Positions 18,132-27,868 of a stretch of DNA of 64,000 bases are shown here, in pieces. The notes under the pieces are model-generated. The model saw only the letters and a list, made by a program, of their open reading frames with translations, was not told where the DNA came from and made no database searches. Each line of letters opens with the position of its first letter. Positions within the stretch are counted from its first letter, which is position 1. Source of the DNA: Thalassospira sp. HF15 (GTDB lineage Bacteria; Pseudomonadota; Alphaproteobacteria; Rhodospirillales; Thalassospiraceae); assembly GCF_011806525.1 (NCBI RefSeq), contig NZ_JAAVKI010000007.1, forward strand, positions 124,001 to 188,000, in the 5' to 3' direction. The position numbers were made by a program, and so were the translations under genes.

Positions 18132-18761
18132 TCAGGCCTTTGCGATGTGGCTTACGACCTTGGTCACACCTTTGATCCGGCGCACAATCGACAGGACCTT
18201 TTCAAGCTCTGCATCGCTTTGGGCTTCGCCCATGATGTAGACAACATTCTGGACGGCCTGCCAACGATAGTTGACTGAACTCACACCTTTTTCGGCCAAT
18301 AACAATGCCTTGATCTGACTTTCGATCCAGACATCGGACACAGACTGGGTGGCCGAATCGGTCGGAACGGCGTTCTTGCCGTATTCGTCCTCGGCCTGAT
18401 GATAGGCATCAATGGTTTCCTGATCGGCAATCACGAGGTGGTCATAAACCGTCTTGATCCGGTTATCCTGTTTGACCAGCGACATCACGTCGTAATACTT
18501 GCCCTTGGAGTCCACCATGCCGGTGACCATGACATTCTGTTCCCAGATATCGATATTCACATCCATCAGATAGGTGTGATCGACCTTCGAGAACTCGCCA
18601 AGGATGCCAGACTTGATCTGGGTATCGAGCCACTGGTCATTGCCTGTGCGGTCTTCCAACGGCATCTGCAGCGGCCCACAGGCCGCAAGCGGCACCGCCA
18701 GCAGCGCACATACCGACACCGTTTTAAGGACACGGCCAATAGCACCGTTCACCTTGATCAT
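18132..18761 (-). CDS. BON-domain outer-membrane/periplasmic lipoprotein
   Basis: 209 residues. The signal peptide ends in the lipobox LAAC with Cys28. Two BON-like repeats follow, about residues 40-115 (WLDTQIKSGIL ... VKQDNRIKTVYDHL) and 140-208 (VWIESQIKALLL ... RRIKGVTKVVSHI), the layout of OsmY/DolP-type proteins that bind phospholipid or sense envelope stress. AGGAGA precedes the ATG. It is monocistronic with its own terminator. The middle part has an insert with many acidic residues. Function beyond envelope maintenance is not supported. Confidence 0.85.
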   Translation of the reverse strand: MIKVNGAIGRVLKTVSVCALLAVPLAACGPLQMPLEDRTGNDQWLDTQIKSGILGEFSKVDHTYLMDVNIDIWEQNVMVTGMVDSKGKYYDVMSLVKQDNRIKTVYDHLVIADQETIDAYHQAEDEYGKNAVPTDSATQSVSDVWIESQIKALLLAEKGVSSVNYRWQAVQNVVYIMGEAQSDAELEKVLSIVRRIKGVTKVVSHIAKA

Positions 18762-18941
18762 TCCTGTTCTCCTTGTTCATGCCTGCCCGACATGGATCAT
18801 TATTCTTGCATCAGTTTCAACGCCGCAGGACGTCAACTGTTCCAGCCACTATCTATTGCAGCCAATTTTGACGAAAAAAAGCCCGACCTGAGTTCAGGCG
18901 AGCACATCCTACATCAGAGATTATGAATAAAATAAAGAAAA

Positions 18942-18967
18942 ATGGACCGGGAATTCCTTCCCGGTCC
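18942..18967 (-). terminator. Terminator downstream of putA
   Basis: Stem TGGACCGGGAA / TTCCCGGTCCA with a 4-nt loop. On the minus strand it is followed by a T-rich run, placing it just after the putA stop at 18978. Confidence 0.82.
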
Positions 18968-18977
18968 ACTTGGCAGA

Positions 18978-21900
18978 TCAGTCTTCTTCCATCGACATCA
19001 GCGATGCGTTACCGCCCGCGGCCGTGGTGTTGATCGTGATCGTCTTTTCAGTCGCAAAACGATGCAGGAACGCTTCATCAGGCAATGCGCCATCATCCTC
19101 GGCCCCGCTATCGGAAATCAGCGACAGGATCGCGCCATCGCGCTTGGCCAGAAGCTGCTTGAATGAGGTTACACGATCAAGTGATGCCACACAGGACACC
19201 CCGGCGATATCACCATCATACATCGCCCCCAGTCCGGTGTTGGTTCCAACGGCCTTAACAAGCTTTGCCGGAAGACCTGCCTTCTGTGCGAGTGCCGGGA
19301 TATCAACAAGCCACTTCTGATCGCCAGCAAGAATAACCGCGTTGCTTGCCGCCAGCGCCGCGCCAAGATGACGGATGACCTTTGCCGGTTGCGCATCCTT
19401 GTCTGCCTGGATCAGGTAAACTCCACGACCCTGACAATACAGGTCGTTGGTCTCGCCGGTCGGCCCGGGCATCCGGGTCGGCGCGACAAAACCGTTTTCC
19501 GAAAGGGCGGCAAAGTTCGCAACATGATCCGCCCCTTCGATCAGGGCCTCATTGCCAGATGCCTCCATCTTGGCAGACAGCTTTTCAAGGATATTGACCC
19601 GCGCATTGCCATCTGTTGCCTGCCATTCTTCCTGAGCAGACAGCATCGCGGCATATTCGTTGGTCGCAATTACATCCTTGACGATGATCGGCGCGCGATC
19701 ATCTGAAACATCATCGGCAGAAATCATATCTGCATGTGCAACCGGCTTGGCAAAACGTTCAACATAGTGCGGGCCACCGGCCTTCGGACCGGTCCCGGAT
19801 TTGCCCTGCCCGCCAAATGGCTGCACACCAACCACGGCACCGATCTGGTTGCGGTTTACATAGCAGTTGCCAACCCGCAGCTTGTGGGAGATTTCGCGCA
19901 CGGTCGTATCGATACGTGAATGGATGCCAAGGGTCAGGCCATAGCCAGACGCATTGATCTGATCAAGAATCTTGTCCATATCCCGCGCCTTGTAACGCAC
20001 CACATGCACAACCGGGCCGAACACTTCACGTTCAAGCACCTCAATCGACGGAATTTCGAAGCAATGCGGGGCAAAGAAGTTCCCGCCTTCGCATTCCGGC
20101 AGCGTGTCGCAGGCATGCAGAAGCTTGGCTTCCTTTTTCATGCGTTCGGCATGGGCTTCAAGCACCTTGCGTGATTTCTCGTCAATCACCGGACCAACAT
20201 CAATATCAAGGAATTTCGGATCCCCGACGCGAAGCTCCTTCATCGCACCGACCAGCATCTCACACAGCTTGTCAGCAATGTCTTCCTGAACAAACAGAAC
20301 ACGCAGTGCCGAGCAACGCTGACCCGCCGACTGGAAACCGGAAATGATCGCATCCTGCACCACCTGTTCGGGCAGTGCGGTTGAATCAACGATCATCGCA
20401 TTCTGACCCCCGGTCTCCGCAATCAACGGCAACGGAACACCCGGACGCTTTGCCAAAGCCTGGTTGATCAACTGTGCGGTTTCGGTCGACCCAGTGAAGG
20501 CCACACCGGCAATGCGCGGATCATTGATCAGCTGATTGCCAATCACGCGCCCCGGACCAGGCACCAGCTGGAACGCGGAGCCCGGAACACCGGATTCAAG
20601 GATCAGTTCTGCGGCACGCGCTGCGACCAGTGAAGTCTGCTCTGCCGGTTTGGCAATGACAGCATTTCCTGCTGCCAGTGCTGCGGTCACCTGCCCCAGG
20701 AAGATCGCAAGCGGAAAGTTCCACGGGCTGATACACACAATGACGCCACGACCTTCAAGCGGGCTGCCTTCGCGGAAGGTTTCCTCGGCCCGGTTGGCGT
20801 AATAGCGGCAGAAATCGACGGCCTCGCGCACCTCGGCAACACCATCAAGATAAAGCTTGCCGGCTTCGCGCTGACAGAGCGCGATGAACTCGTCCATGTT
20901 TTCTTCAAGCAGATCCCCCAAACGACGCAGGGCGGTTGCCCGGTCACTTGCCGGTGTTTTGTTCCAGGTTTCATAGCCCTTGACGGCCGCAACCACGGCG
21001 GCTTCAACGTCGGCCTCAGTCGCCTGCACAAGATCCCCGACCTTTTCATCAAGCTTTGCCGGGTTCATCACATCAATCGGCGTCCCCGAGACAAGTTTGC
21101 CATCAATCAGTGGGGCTGCGTTCCAGGTCTTGTCCTTGATTTCGGCAAGCTTGGCACTGAGCGGCAGCAGCTTTTCGGTGTCTGTCAGGTCAATGCCGCG
21201 CGAGTTCACCCGGGTTGCGCCATACAGGTCAATCGGTGCCGGGATCTTCGGATGGCCTTTGCGCGGCAGGGCCGCCATCTTTTCGATCGGATCGGCGATC
21301 ATTTCCTCGATCGGCAACTGTTCATCCTGAATGCGGTTCACAAAGCTGGTGTTTGCCCCGTTTTCCAAAAGACGACGGACCAGATAGGCCAGAAGGTCTT
21401 CGTGGGTGCCGACCGGCGCATAGACTCGGCACGGAACGTTTTCGCCGTTTTTGTCGACGATCTGCTCATAGAGCGCCTCGCCCATGCCATGCAGGCGCTG
21501 GAATTCAAAGGTGCGGTCATTGCCCGCCATTTCCAGAACCGATGCCACAGTATGGGCATTATGGCTGGCGAACTGACAATAAAATGCGTCGCGCCGCGAC
21601 AGCATGTATTTCGCACAGGCCAAATAAGACACATCGGTCGATGCCTTGCGGGTAAAGACCGGATAGCCGTCAAAACCGTTTTCCTGACTGAATTTGACTT
21701 CGGTATCCCAATAGGCACCTTTGACCAAGCGCACCATCATCTTGCGCCCGACCTTGGTCGACAGATCCGCCAGCCATTCCAGAACATGATAGGCGCGCTT
21801 CTGATACGCCTGAACCGCAAGCCCATAGCCTTCCCAGCCATCAAGGTCAGGATCGGCAAAAACCGCACCAATCACATCAAGTGACAGGTCAAGACGGTTG

Positions 21901-22781
21901 GCTTCCTCGGCATCGACGGTAAAGCCGATATCGTATTTCTTGGCCAGAAGTGCCAGTTCCTTAAGGCGCGGGGTCAGTTCGGTCATCACCCGTTCGTAGT
22001 TGGCAAAGTCGTAGCGCGGATGGATCGCCGACAGCTTCACGGAGATACCCGGGCTGTCAATCGGCCCACGGCCATTGGCAACGCGCCCGATATCGTGAAT
22101 GGCTGTTTCATAGGCCTTGTAATAGCGATCGGCGTCTTCCATCGTGCGGGCGGCCTCGCCCAGCATGTCATAGGAATAACGATAGCCTTTTTCTTCGTTT
22201 GCCTTGGCGCGCTCAGATGCCTCGTCAATGGTGCGACCCATCACGAACTGGCGACCCATGATCCGCATCGCATGGTTAAAGGCCTTGCGAATGACCGGCT
22301 CGCCGGAACGGCCGATCATACGTTTGATCAAACGACCCGGGTCGGCTTTTTCCGCCTTGCCGAACTTGATCACCCGTCCGGTCAGCATCAGCCCCCAGGT
22401 CGACGCATTGACAAAGAAGCTGTCGGAATGGCCCAGATGGCTTTGCCAGTCGGCGTCAAACAGCTTGTCCTGAATGAGTTTGTCGGCCGTGACCGCATCC
22501 GGAACACGCAGCAATGCCTCGGCCAGACACATCAGGATGACGCCTTCTTTGCTGGACAGTTCATATTCATGCAGCAGGGCATCGATACCGCTTTTGCCGT
22601 TATCGGCCTCGCGGACGCGCGCGACAAGCTGATAGGCGCGATCCTGAACACGCGCGGTCTGTTCTGGGGAAAGACGCGCCGCTTCAATCATGCGCTCAAC
22701 GACAGCCTCTTCATCGGCACGATAGGAATCGCGGATCGTCTGGCGAATTTCGTTTGGTTGGGGCAGTTCGGTACGGAACAT
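18978..22781 (-). CDS. putA: Bifunctional proline dehydrogenase / glutamate-semialdehyde dehydrogenase PutA, no DNA-binding domain
   Basis: Oxidises proline to glutamate in two channelled steps. Of 1267 residues, the FAD-dependent proline dehydrogenase barrel occupies roughly 170-470 (RLVKGAYWDTE, VYAPVGTHEDLLAYLVRRLLEN). The aldehyde dehydrogenase domain spans about 560-1000, with AFTGSTETAQ, general base Glu789 in ETGGQN and nucleophile Cys823 in GQRCSA. A C-terminal domain of about 200 residues resembles the extra ALDH-like domain of long PutAs. The N terminus starts directly in the alpha-domain and lacks the ribbon-helix-helix repressor domain of E. coli PutA, so control must come from elsewhere; the divergent Lrp-type gene is the obvious candidate. 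Confidence 0.95.
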   Translation of the reverse strand: MFRTELPQPNEIRQTIRDSYRADEEAVVERMIEAARLSPEQTARVQDRAYQLVARVREADNGKSGIDALLHEYELSSKEGVILMCLAEALLRVPDAVTADKLIQDKLFDADWQSHLGHSDSFFVNASTWGLMLTGRVIKFGKAEKADPGRLIKRMIGRSGEPVIRKAFNHAMRIMGRQFVMGRTIDEASERAKANEEKGYRYSYDMLGEAARTMEDADRYYKAYETAIHDIGRVANGRGPIDSPGISVKLSAIHPRYDFANYERVMTELTPRLKELALLAKKYDIGFTVDAEEANRLDLSLDVIGAVFADPDLDGWEGYGLAVQAYQKRAYHVLEWLADLSTKVGRKMMVRLVKGAYWDTEVKFSQENGFDGYPVFTRKASTDVSYLACAKYMLSRRDAFYCQFASHNAHTVASVLEMAGNDRTFEFQRLHGMGEALYEQIVDKNGENVPCRVYAPVGTHEDLLAYLVRRLLENGANTSFVNRIQDEQLPIEEMIADPIEKMAALPRKGHPKIPAPIDLYGATRVNSRGIDLTDTEKLLPLSAKLAEIKDKTWNAAPLIDGKLVSGTPIDVMNPAKLDEKVGDLVQATEADVEAAVVAAVKGYETWNKTPASDRATALRRLGDLLEENMDEFIALCQREAGKLYLDGVAEVREAVDFCRYYANRAEETFREGSPLEGRGVIVCISPWNFPLAIFLGQVTAALAAGNAVIAKPAEQTSLVAARAAELILESGVPGSAFQLVPGPGRVIGNQLINDPRIAGVAFTGSTETAQLINQALAKRPGVPLPLIAETGGQNAMIVDSTALPEQVVQDAIISGFQSAGQRCSALRVLFVQEDIADKLCEMLVGAMKELRVGDPKFLDIDVGPVIDEKSRKVLEAHAERMKKEAKLLHACDTLPECEGGNFFAPHCFEIPSIEVLEREVFGPVVHVVRYKARDMDKILDQINASGYGLTLGIHSRIDTTVREISHKLRVGNCYVNRNQIGAVVGVQPFGGQGKSGTGPKAGGPHYVERFAKPVAHADMISADDVSDDRAPIIVKDVIATNEYAAMLSAQEEWQATDGNARVNILEKLSAKMEASGNEALIEGADHVANFAALSENGFVAPTRMPGPTGETNDLYCQGRGVYLIQADKDAQPAKVIRHLGAALAASNAVILAGDQKWLVDIPALAQKAGLPAKLVKAVGTNTGLGAMYDGDIAGVSCVASLDRVTSFKQLLAKRDGAILSLISDSGAEDDGALPDEAFLHRFATEKTITINTTAAGGNASLMSMEED

Positions 22782-22985
22782 ATTTTAAAGCCTCTCCCTG
22801 ATATCTGACTTTTGCCAACTCCGAAGAACGCACGTTTTTCAAGCGCTTCGGGGCCTGTTGCACCTCTATGTTGACCGACAATATTATTTCACTCGAAAAA
22901 TGTGCTGCCAATTTTGCAAAAAATACGATATATCATCCACGGTTTTTACATTCCTGTAGTCATAAACACTGGCTGGATATCGATA
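22782..22985. promoter_or_regulatory. putA / Lrp-type regulator divergent promoter region
   Basis: 204 bp between divergent starts, AT-rich in its right half (runs at about 22880-22940 such as TTTTGCAAAAAATACGATAT), as expected for Lrp/AsnC binding. I cannot define individual sites. The putA ribosome-binding site GGAGAGG lies about 10 nt upstream of its ATG. Confidence 0.5.
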
Positions 22986-23459
22986 ATGCAGAAGAACCAC
23001 AAAAGCCTCGACAAGATCGACAAACAGATCCTCCGCGAGCTGCAAAATGATGGCCGCATGTCCAATGTTGAGCTATCACGCCGGGTCCATCTGAGCCCGA
23101 CACCGTGCCTTGAACGCGTCCGCCGGCTTGAGCAGCACGGCTTTATTACCGGCTATATGGCAACACTTGACCCGCGGAAACTTAACCAGTCGCTGGTCGT
23201 GTTCGTTGAAATCATTCTTGACCGCACCACGCCGGATGTTTTTGACGTTTTCGCCGCTGCGATCAAGAAGCTCCCTGAAATCGAAGAATGCCACATGGTC
23301 GCGGGTGGCTTTGACTATCTTGCCAAACTACGCGTTGAGGACATGTATGCTTATCGCGAGTTCCTCGAACGCCTGTCTTCTGTTCAGGGTGTCGGTCAGA
23401 CTCATACATATGTCGTTATGGAAGAAGTGAAAGTCCGGCCAGGCATTGTCATCCCGTAA
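22986..23459 (+). CDS. putR: Lrp/AsnC-family regulator, probable proline-responsive activator of putA
   Basis: 157 residues from ATG 22986; the frame opens further upstream but those residues are not part of the fold. The N-terminal HTH covers IDKQILRELQNDGRMSNVEL to RVRRLEQHGFITGY, and the C-terminal RAM domain includes IEECHMVAGGFDYLAKLRV. In several alphaproteobacteria an Lrp-like PutR transcribed away from putA activates it when proline is present. The same role is inferred from position and from PutA lacking its own DNA-binding domain. Confidence 0.88.
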   Translation: MQKNHKSLDKIDKQILRELQNDGRMSNVELSRRVHLSPTPCLERVRRLEQHGFITGYMATLDPRKLNQSLVVFVEIILDRTTPDVFDVFAAAIKKLPEIEECHMVAGGFDYLAKLRVEDMYAYREFLERLSSVQGVGQTHTYVVMEEVKVRPGIVIP

Positions 23460-23594
23460 CCAAAACTAGGATCTGTTAATTTTTTTGTTGATTTGCAACA
23501 ACTTAATAGATCAAAATCACACCCGAAAAGCAGGCATAAGATCTGCATATAACAATTTCTGGTAGAATCAGTTACAGAAAGCGGGTGCAGAAAC

Positions 23595-24227
23595 ATGTCT
23601 GAGGTCAGCTTCTATTTTGATTTCTCGTCACCTTACGGGTATCTGGCCGCCGAACGGATGGAAGAGTTTGAAGCCCGTCATGGCGTGACGGTCGTCTGGC
23701 GCCCCTTCATGATAGGTGCCGCCTTCAAACAGACCGGGCAAAGCCCGCTTCTGGATCAACCAATCCGCGGTCCTTATTTCCGTCACGACATGGAACGCTG
23801 TGCACGCCTGCAAAACGTTCCATTCAGCATCCCCGAAAACTTTCCCTATGCGGCCCTGGTACCGACCCGGGCTTATTACTGGATTGAATCGCGCTCGCCG
23901 ATACTGGCGCGCAAGTTCGCCAAGGATATTTATCGCGGCTATTTCGCTGATGGACTTGATATGTCCAACCCGGAAAATGTTTTTGCCGCCGCAACCCGCC
24001 ACTCGATCAATGCCACTGAAATGCGTGCCGCTGTCAAATCCCCGAAATGGAAAGACCACGTGCGCACTGTCACCGAAGACGCAATCAATATGGGGGCCTT
24101 TGGCTCGCCGTTCTTCTTCTATGAAGACGAACCCTTCTTCGGGAATGACCGCATTGATCAACTGGCCCAGTGGATTTCACTGCGTAAGGGGGCCGCAGGC
24201 AGCTTGATCGACACCCCTTCGGATTAG
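23595..24227 (+). CDS. DsbA-fold 2-hydroxychromene-2-carboxylate isomerase family protein (copy 2)
   Basis: 210 residues. FYFDFSSPYGYLAAERM is the canonical HCCA isomerase/kappa-GST start, with Ser12 as the glutathione-contacting residue. The C-terminal loop MGAFGSPFFFYEDEPFFGND corresponds to the cis-Pro region. This copy matches the family consensus better than the one at 11921-12520. It is convergent with the substrate-binding protein gene, leaving 11 bp between the two stops and no room for a terminator. The substrate is unknown. Confidence 0.87.
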   Translation: MSEVSFYFDFSSPYGYLAAERMEEFEARHGVTVVWRPFMIGAAFKQTGQSPLLDQPIRGPYFRHDMERCARLQNVPFSIPENFPYAALVPTRAYYWIESRSPILARKFAKDIYRGYFADGLDMSNPENVFAAATRHSINATEMRAAVKSPKWKDHVRTVTEDAINMGAFGSPFFFYEDEPFFGNDRIDQLAQWISLRKGAAGSLIDTPSD

Positions 24228-24238
24228 TACGCAGACTT

Positions 24239-25129
24239 CTAATCCAGCAAATGCTGCTGCGCTTTCTCTGCCGACATCCAAACGCTGGCATTATGATCAA
24301 GTGCTTCGCGCACATCACTACGCGCCAGTAGTTTGTCTAGCAAAGCAACCGCTTGCTTGCCCCAGTCGTTCTTTGCACATGCCACATGATAGTTGATTTT
24401 CGCGGCGGCCTCGCGAAACGGATGAGTGACGATCATTGGCGTTTGGTCATCCTGAAGCTTGAGTTTCCGGTTCACAAATAGCCACGTAATGACCCATGGC
24501 GGTGCGAGTGAAAAATCCACCCGCCCGATTTCAATCATCGATAAAATCGGCTCGATAAAATTCGGCGTCGGATGAAGAAGCACACCAGACTGGTCTGAAT
24601 GGTTTTGGATAACCTCGTCAACGCCGTCGCCATAGGAAATGCCGGCCCCGACCCCGACCACAAAGCCATCATCAAGCAATTGCTGTAGCGAGACATCTTC
24701 ATCAATTTTGTCGCGCAACTTCCTGTTGCCGGCGGCATAAACCAGGTGACTGCTGTCAAGCACGGCGCTTGGAAGGCTGGTAAAATAGACAAACTCTTCA
24801 CGTTCCGATGTCTTGATCATGCCGGGCACACAATAGTTCCCTGATTGTATCAGGGCATATAAACGGGCCATATTCGCGTGGCCCTCAATCTTATCGGGAT
24901 CAGGTTTGCGCCCCAAAAGGGCTTCGAGAATACCACCATGCAGCCCTTTGCCAGCCAAGGGACCACTCGTGATACCGATCGGCGGAACATCTGCCTTAAG
25001 CCAGTGAATGTCGTGCAATGGATCAAGCTCGTTCGCGGACACATCCGCAGCAGCAAAGATCAGAAACCCAATTCCTAACGCGGTCCTTAACAACATTCCT
25101 CGTCCAGTCGCCTTCAAAACCAACTCCAC
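24239..25129 (-). CDS. Periplasmic solute-binding-like protein (SBP family 3-like)
   Basis: 296 residues from a GTG; ATG 25096 is an alternative start giving a tighter signal peptide (MLLRTALGIGFLIFAAADVS). The mature protein has features of type II periplasmic binding folds seen in ABC amino-acid receptors and orphan relatives: LHGGILEALLGRKPD, NYCVPGMIKTSEREEFVYFT and IEIGRVDFSLAPPWVITW. There is no permease or ATPase gene nearby, so it is an orphan, perhaps a sensor or a transport-independent protein. The ligand is unknown. Confidence 0.7.
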   Translation of the reverse strand: MELVLKATGRGMLLRTALGIGFLIFAAADVSANELDPLHDIHWLKADVPPIGITSGPLAGKGLHGGILEALLGRKPDPDKIEGHANMARLYALIQSGNYCVPGMIKTSEREEFVYFTSLPSAVLDSSHLVYAAGNRKLRDKIDEDVSLQQLLDDGFVVGVGAGISYGDGVDEVIQNHSDQSGVLLHPTPNFIEPILSMIEIGRVDFSLAPPWVITWLFVNRKLKLQDDQTPMIVTHPFREAAAKINYHVACAKNDWGKQAVALLDKLLARSDVREALDHNASVWMSAEKAQQHLLD

Positions 25130-25344
25130 AAACCGATGGTTCTTTTCCCAAACAATATGCGCATTTCAGGAGAGTATTACAGCCTCCAAGCCCCCTAAGG
25201 CAGGCCCCGAAAGGAAAAGATTTCCACGGAATGCAATTGCGGAAAACCTATGTGATACAGGTAAACAAAACACCACCAAAAGGGCTTCTGTATCGACATT
25301 CAGGATAATTTACATAAATTCGGTACTGAAATACCTATTTAATA
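25130..25344. other. Intergenic region between the solute-binding protein gene and the liu promoter, no gene found
   Basis: Divergent upstream regions. A/T-rich towards the right. I see no supported small gene, RNA or terminator here. Confidence 0.5.
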
Positions 25345-25375
25345 TTGACGTTTACGTAAACTTCACCCATAACAA
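25345..25375 (+). promoter_or_regulatory. liu operon promoter with a perfect 12-bp palindromic operator
   Basis: A -35-like TTGACG at 25345-25350 overlaps the perfect palindrome GTTTACGTAAAC at 25350-25361. A weak -10 (CATAAC at 25368, or TAACAA at 25370 with a 19-bp spacer) follows. An operator inside an over-long spacer is how MerR-family activators work, and the MerR-type LiuR of other proteobacteria is described as using an ACGT-containing palindrome of this style upstream of liu genes. I recall that motif only approximately. No merR-type gene is in the window. The start codon lies about 60 bp downstream. Confidence 0.6.
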
Positions 25376-25436
25376 CAGTCATAAACACCCTGCACGCGGG
25401 CCGGTTTGCCCACAACAAAAACGGTGAAAACGGACG

Positions 25437-27047
25437 ATGACGGTACTGAAATCTGCGGTGAACGCTCGTTCAGAAGAATTCCGCAACAATGCCGACCACA
25501 TGGAAAAGCTGGTTGCCGATCTGAAAGACCAGATTGCAACCGTCAAACTCGGTGGCGGCGAACGCGCACGCGATCGTCATACCGGACGCGGAAAGCTTTT
25601 GCCACGTGAACGTATTCGCCAGCTTCTTGATATTGGCTCACCGTTTTTGGAACTTTCCCAGCTTGCCGCATATGGCATGTATGGCGATGAGGACGTTCCG
25701 GCGGCCGGCATCATTACCGGCATTGGCCGCGTATCAGGTGTGGAATGCGTGATTGTCGCCAATGATGCGACGGTCAAGGGTGGCTCTTACTACCCGATGA
25801 CGGTCAAAAAGCACCTGCGCGCGCAGGAAATCGCGCTGGAAAACAACCTGCCCTGCATCTATCTGGTCGATAGTGGCGGGGCCAACCTGCCCCGGCAGGA
25901 CGATGTTTTCCCCGACCGCGATCATTTCGGCCGCATCTTCTTTAATCAGGCAACCATGTCATCCAAGGGCATCCCGCAGATCGCGGTTGTCATGGGGTCC
26001 TGCACGGCGGGTGGCGCCTATGTCCCGGCGATGTCAGATGAAAGCATTATCGTCCGCAAACAGGGCACGATTTTCTTGGGTGGTCCGCCGCTGGTGAAGG
26101 CCGCGACCGGCGAAGTTGTCTCGGCCGAGGATCTGGGTGGTGCTGATGTTCACTGTAAAACATCAGGTGTCACCGACCATTACGCACAGGATGACAGCCA
26201 CGCGCTGTCGATTGCGCGTGATGTGGTCAAAAACCTGAACTGGACGAAAAATCCCGGCCTGACGCTGACCGAACCGCGCACACCGGCCTATGACCCGCGC
26301 GAGATTTATGGCGTCGTCCCCTCTGACACCAAAAAGCCCTATGACGTGCGCGAAATCATCGCCCGCATCGTCGATGGCTCCGAGTTCGATGAATTCAAGG
26401 CGCAATACGGCACGACCCTTGTCACCGGCTTTGCCCGCATCTTTGGCTATCCGGTCGGCATCATTGCCAACAATGGTATCCTGTTCTCTGAAAGTGCGCT
26501 TAAGGGCGCACATTTCATCGAACTGTGTGCACAGCGCGGCATTCCGCTGGTGTTCCTGCAAAACATCACCGGCTTCATGATTGGCCGCAAGTATGAAAGT
26601 GGCGGCATTGCCAAGGATGGCGCGAAACTGGTCACCGCCGTTGCCACCGCCAATGTCCCCAAATTCACCGTTCTGATCGGTGGTTCATTTGGCGCAGGCA
26701 ACTATGGCATGTGCGGCCGTGCGTACAGCCCACGCTTCCTGTGGATGTGGCCCAATGCCCGCATTTCGGTCATGGGGGGTGAACAGGCGGCAAATGTCCT
26801 GACGCAAATTCGCGCCGATGCCATGGAAAAACGTGGTGAAACCTGGCCTGAGTCCGAACAGGAAGAATTCAAGGGCCCGATCCGCCATCAATACGAAGAA
26901 CAGGGTCACCCCTATTACGCATCCGCCCGCCTTTGGGATGATGGCGTGATTGATCCGGCGGATACGCGCATGGTTCTGGGCCTTGGCCTATCGGCAGCAC
27001 TCAACAAACCGGCCGAAGAAACCCGGTTTGGCGTCTTTAGAATGTGA
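25437..27047 (+). CDS. mccB: Methylcrotonyl-CoA carboxylase, carboxyltransferase (beta) subunit
   Basis: Transfers carboxyl from carboxybiotin to 3-methylcrotonyl-CoA in leucine degradation. The 536 residues show the MCC-beta pattern: the early [24 protein letters not shown], then [46 protein letters not shown] and [15 protein letters not shown]. The NLPRQ... and [11 protein letters not shown] segments separate MCC-beta from propionyl-CoA carboxylase. It is the first gene of the operon mccB-liuC-mccA-mvaB, 7 bp before liuC. The isovaleryl-CoA dehydrogenase gene that often leads the operon is absent. Confidence 0.95.
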   Translation: MTVLKSAVNARSEEFRNNADHMEKLVADLKDQIATVKLGGGERARDRHTGRGKLLPRERIRQLLDIGSPFLELSQLAAYGMYGDEDVPAAGIITGIGRVSGVECVIVANDATVKGGSYYPMTVKKHLRAQEIALENNLPCIYLVDSGGANLPRQDDVFPDRDHFGRIFFNQATMSSKGIPQIAVVMGSCTAGGAYVPAMSDESIIVRKQGTIFLGGPPLVKAATGEVVSAEDLGGADVHCKTSGVTDHYAQDDSHALSIARDVVKNLNWTKNPGLTLTEPRTPAYDPREIYGVVPSDTKKPYDVREIIARIVDGSEFDEFKAQYGTTLVTGFARIFGYPVGIIANNGILFSESALKGAHFIELCAQRGIPLVFLQNITGFMIGRKYESGGIAKDGAKLVTAVATANVPKFTVLIGGSFGAGNYGMCGRAYSPRFLWMWPNARISVMGGEQAANVLTQIRADAMEKRGETWPESEQEEFKGPIRHQYEEQGHPYYASARLWDDGVIDPADTRMVLGLGLSAALNKPAEETRFGVFRM

Positions 27048-27054
27048 GGTGACC

Positions 27055-27867
27055 ATGAACAATGTAAACACCGATAACATTTCAGACGCAGCACTTTGTG
27101 AAATTGCCCCCAATGGCGTGGCAACCATCACATTGAACCGCCCGGACATTCACAATGCGTTTGATGATGTCCTGATTGCCGATCTGACCGCCAAGATCGA
27201 AGCCCTTGATGTTGATCCTGCGGTGCGGGTGATCATTCTGACCGGGGCCGGAAAAAGCTTTTCGGCCGGGGCGGACCTTAACTGGATGAAGCGCATGGCA
27301 GGCTACAGCCATGCTGAAAACCTTGCTGACTCACAGGCACTTGCCAAGCTGATGAAGGTTTTGAATTTTGCGTCAAAACCAACCATCGCACTGGTCAATG
27401 GCGCTGCCTTTGGCGGTGGTGTCGGTCTGGCGGCCTGCTGTGACATCGTGATTGCGTCTGACCGTGCCAGTTTCTGCCTGTCCGAGGTCAAGTTGGGCCT
27501 GATCCCGGCGGTGATTTCGCCCTATGTGGTCGAGGCCATCGGGGTCAATCAGGCGCGGCGTTATTTCCTGACCGCTGAACGGTTTGATGCCAAGACCGCC
27601 CAACAGATCGGGCTGGTGCATGAAATCACCTCAACCGATGATTTGGCTGCCCGCGGACAGGAAATGGCAAAACTCCTTCTGGCCAATGGCCCGGATGCGA
27701 TGCATGCCGCCAAGAACCTGATTTACGCCGTTGCCAACAAGCCGATTTCAGACGCCGTGATTGATGACACCGCGCAGCGCATTGCCGATCAACGTGCAAG
27801 TGCCGAGGGCCGCGAAGGTGTCGGTGCCTTTCTGGAAAAACGTCCCGCGAACTGGAGCAAGAAATAA
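27055..27867 (+). CDS. liuC: 3-methylglutaconyl-CoA hydratase, enoyl-CoA hydratase family
   Basis: 270 residues from ATG 27055, with GAGGTGA just upstream; a longer frame reaching back into mccB is not used. Crotonase-fold oxyanion-hole segments are GKSFSAGADLNWMKRMAGYS and NGAAFGGGVGLAACCDIVIA. ADLNWMK is typical of methylglutaconyl-CoA hydratases. It hydrates methylglutaconyl-CoA to HMG-CoA between the MCC and HMG-CoA lyase steps, and its position between the two MCC subunit genes supports that assignment over a general beta-oxidation hydratase. Confidence 0.92.
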   Translation: MNNVNTDNISDAALCEIAPNGVATITLNRPDIHNAFDDVLIADLTAKIEALDVDPAVRVIILTGAGKSFSAGADLNWMKRMAGYSHAENLADSQALAKLMKVLNFASKPTIALVNGAAFGGGVGLAACCDIVIASDRASFCLSEVKLGLIPAVISPYVVEAIGVNQARRYFLTAERFDAKTAQQIGLVHEITSTDDLAARGQEMAKLLLANGPDAMHAAKNLIYAVANKPISDAVIDDTAQRIADQRASAEGREGVGAFLEKRPANWSKK

Positions 27868-27868
27868 C

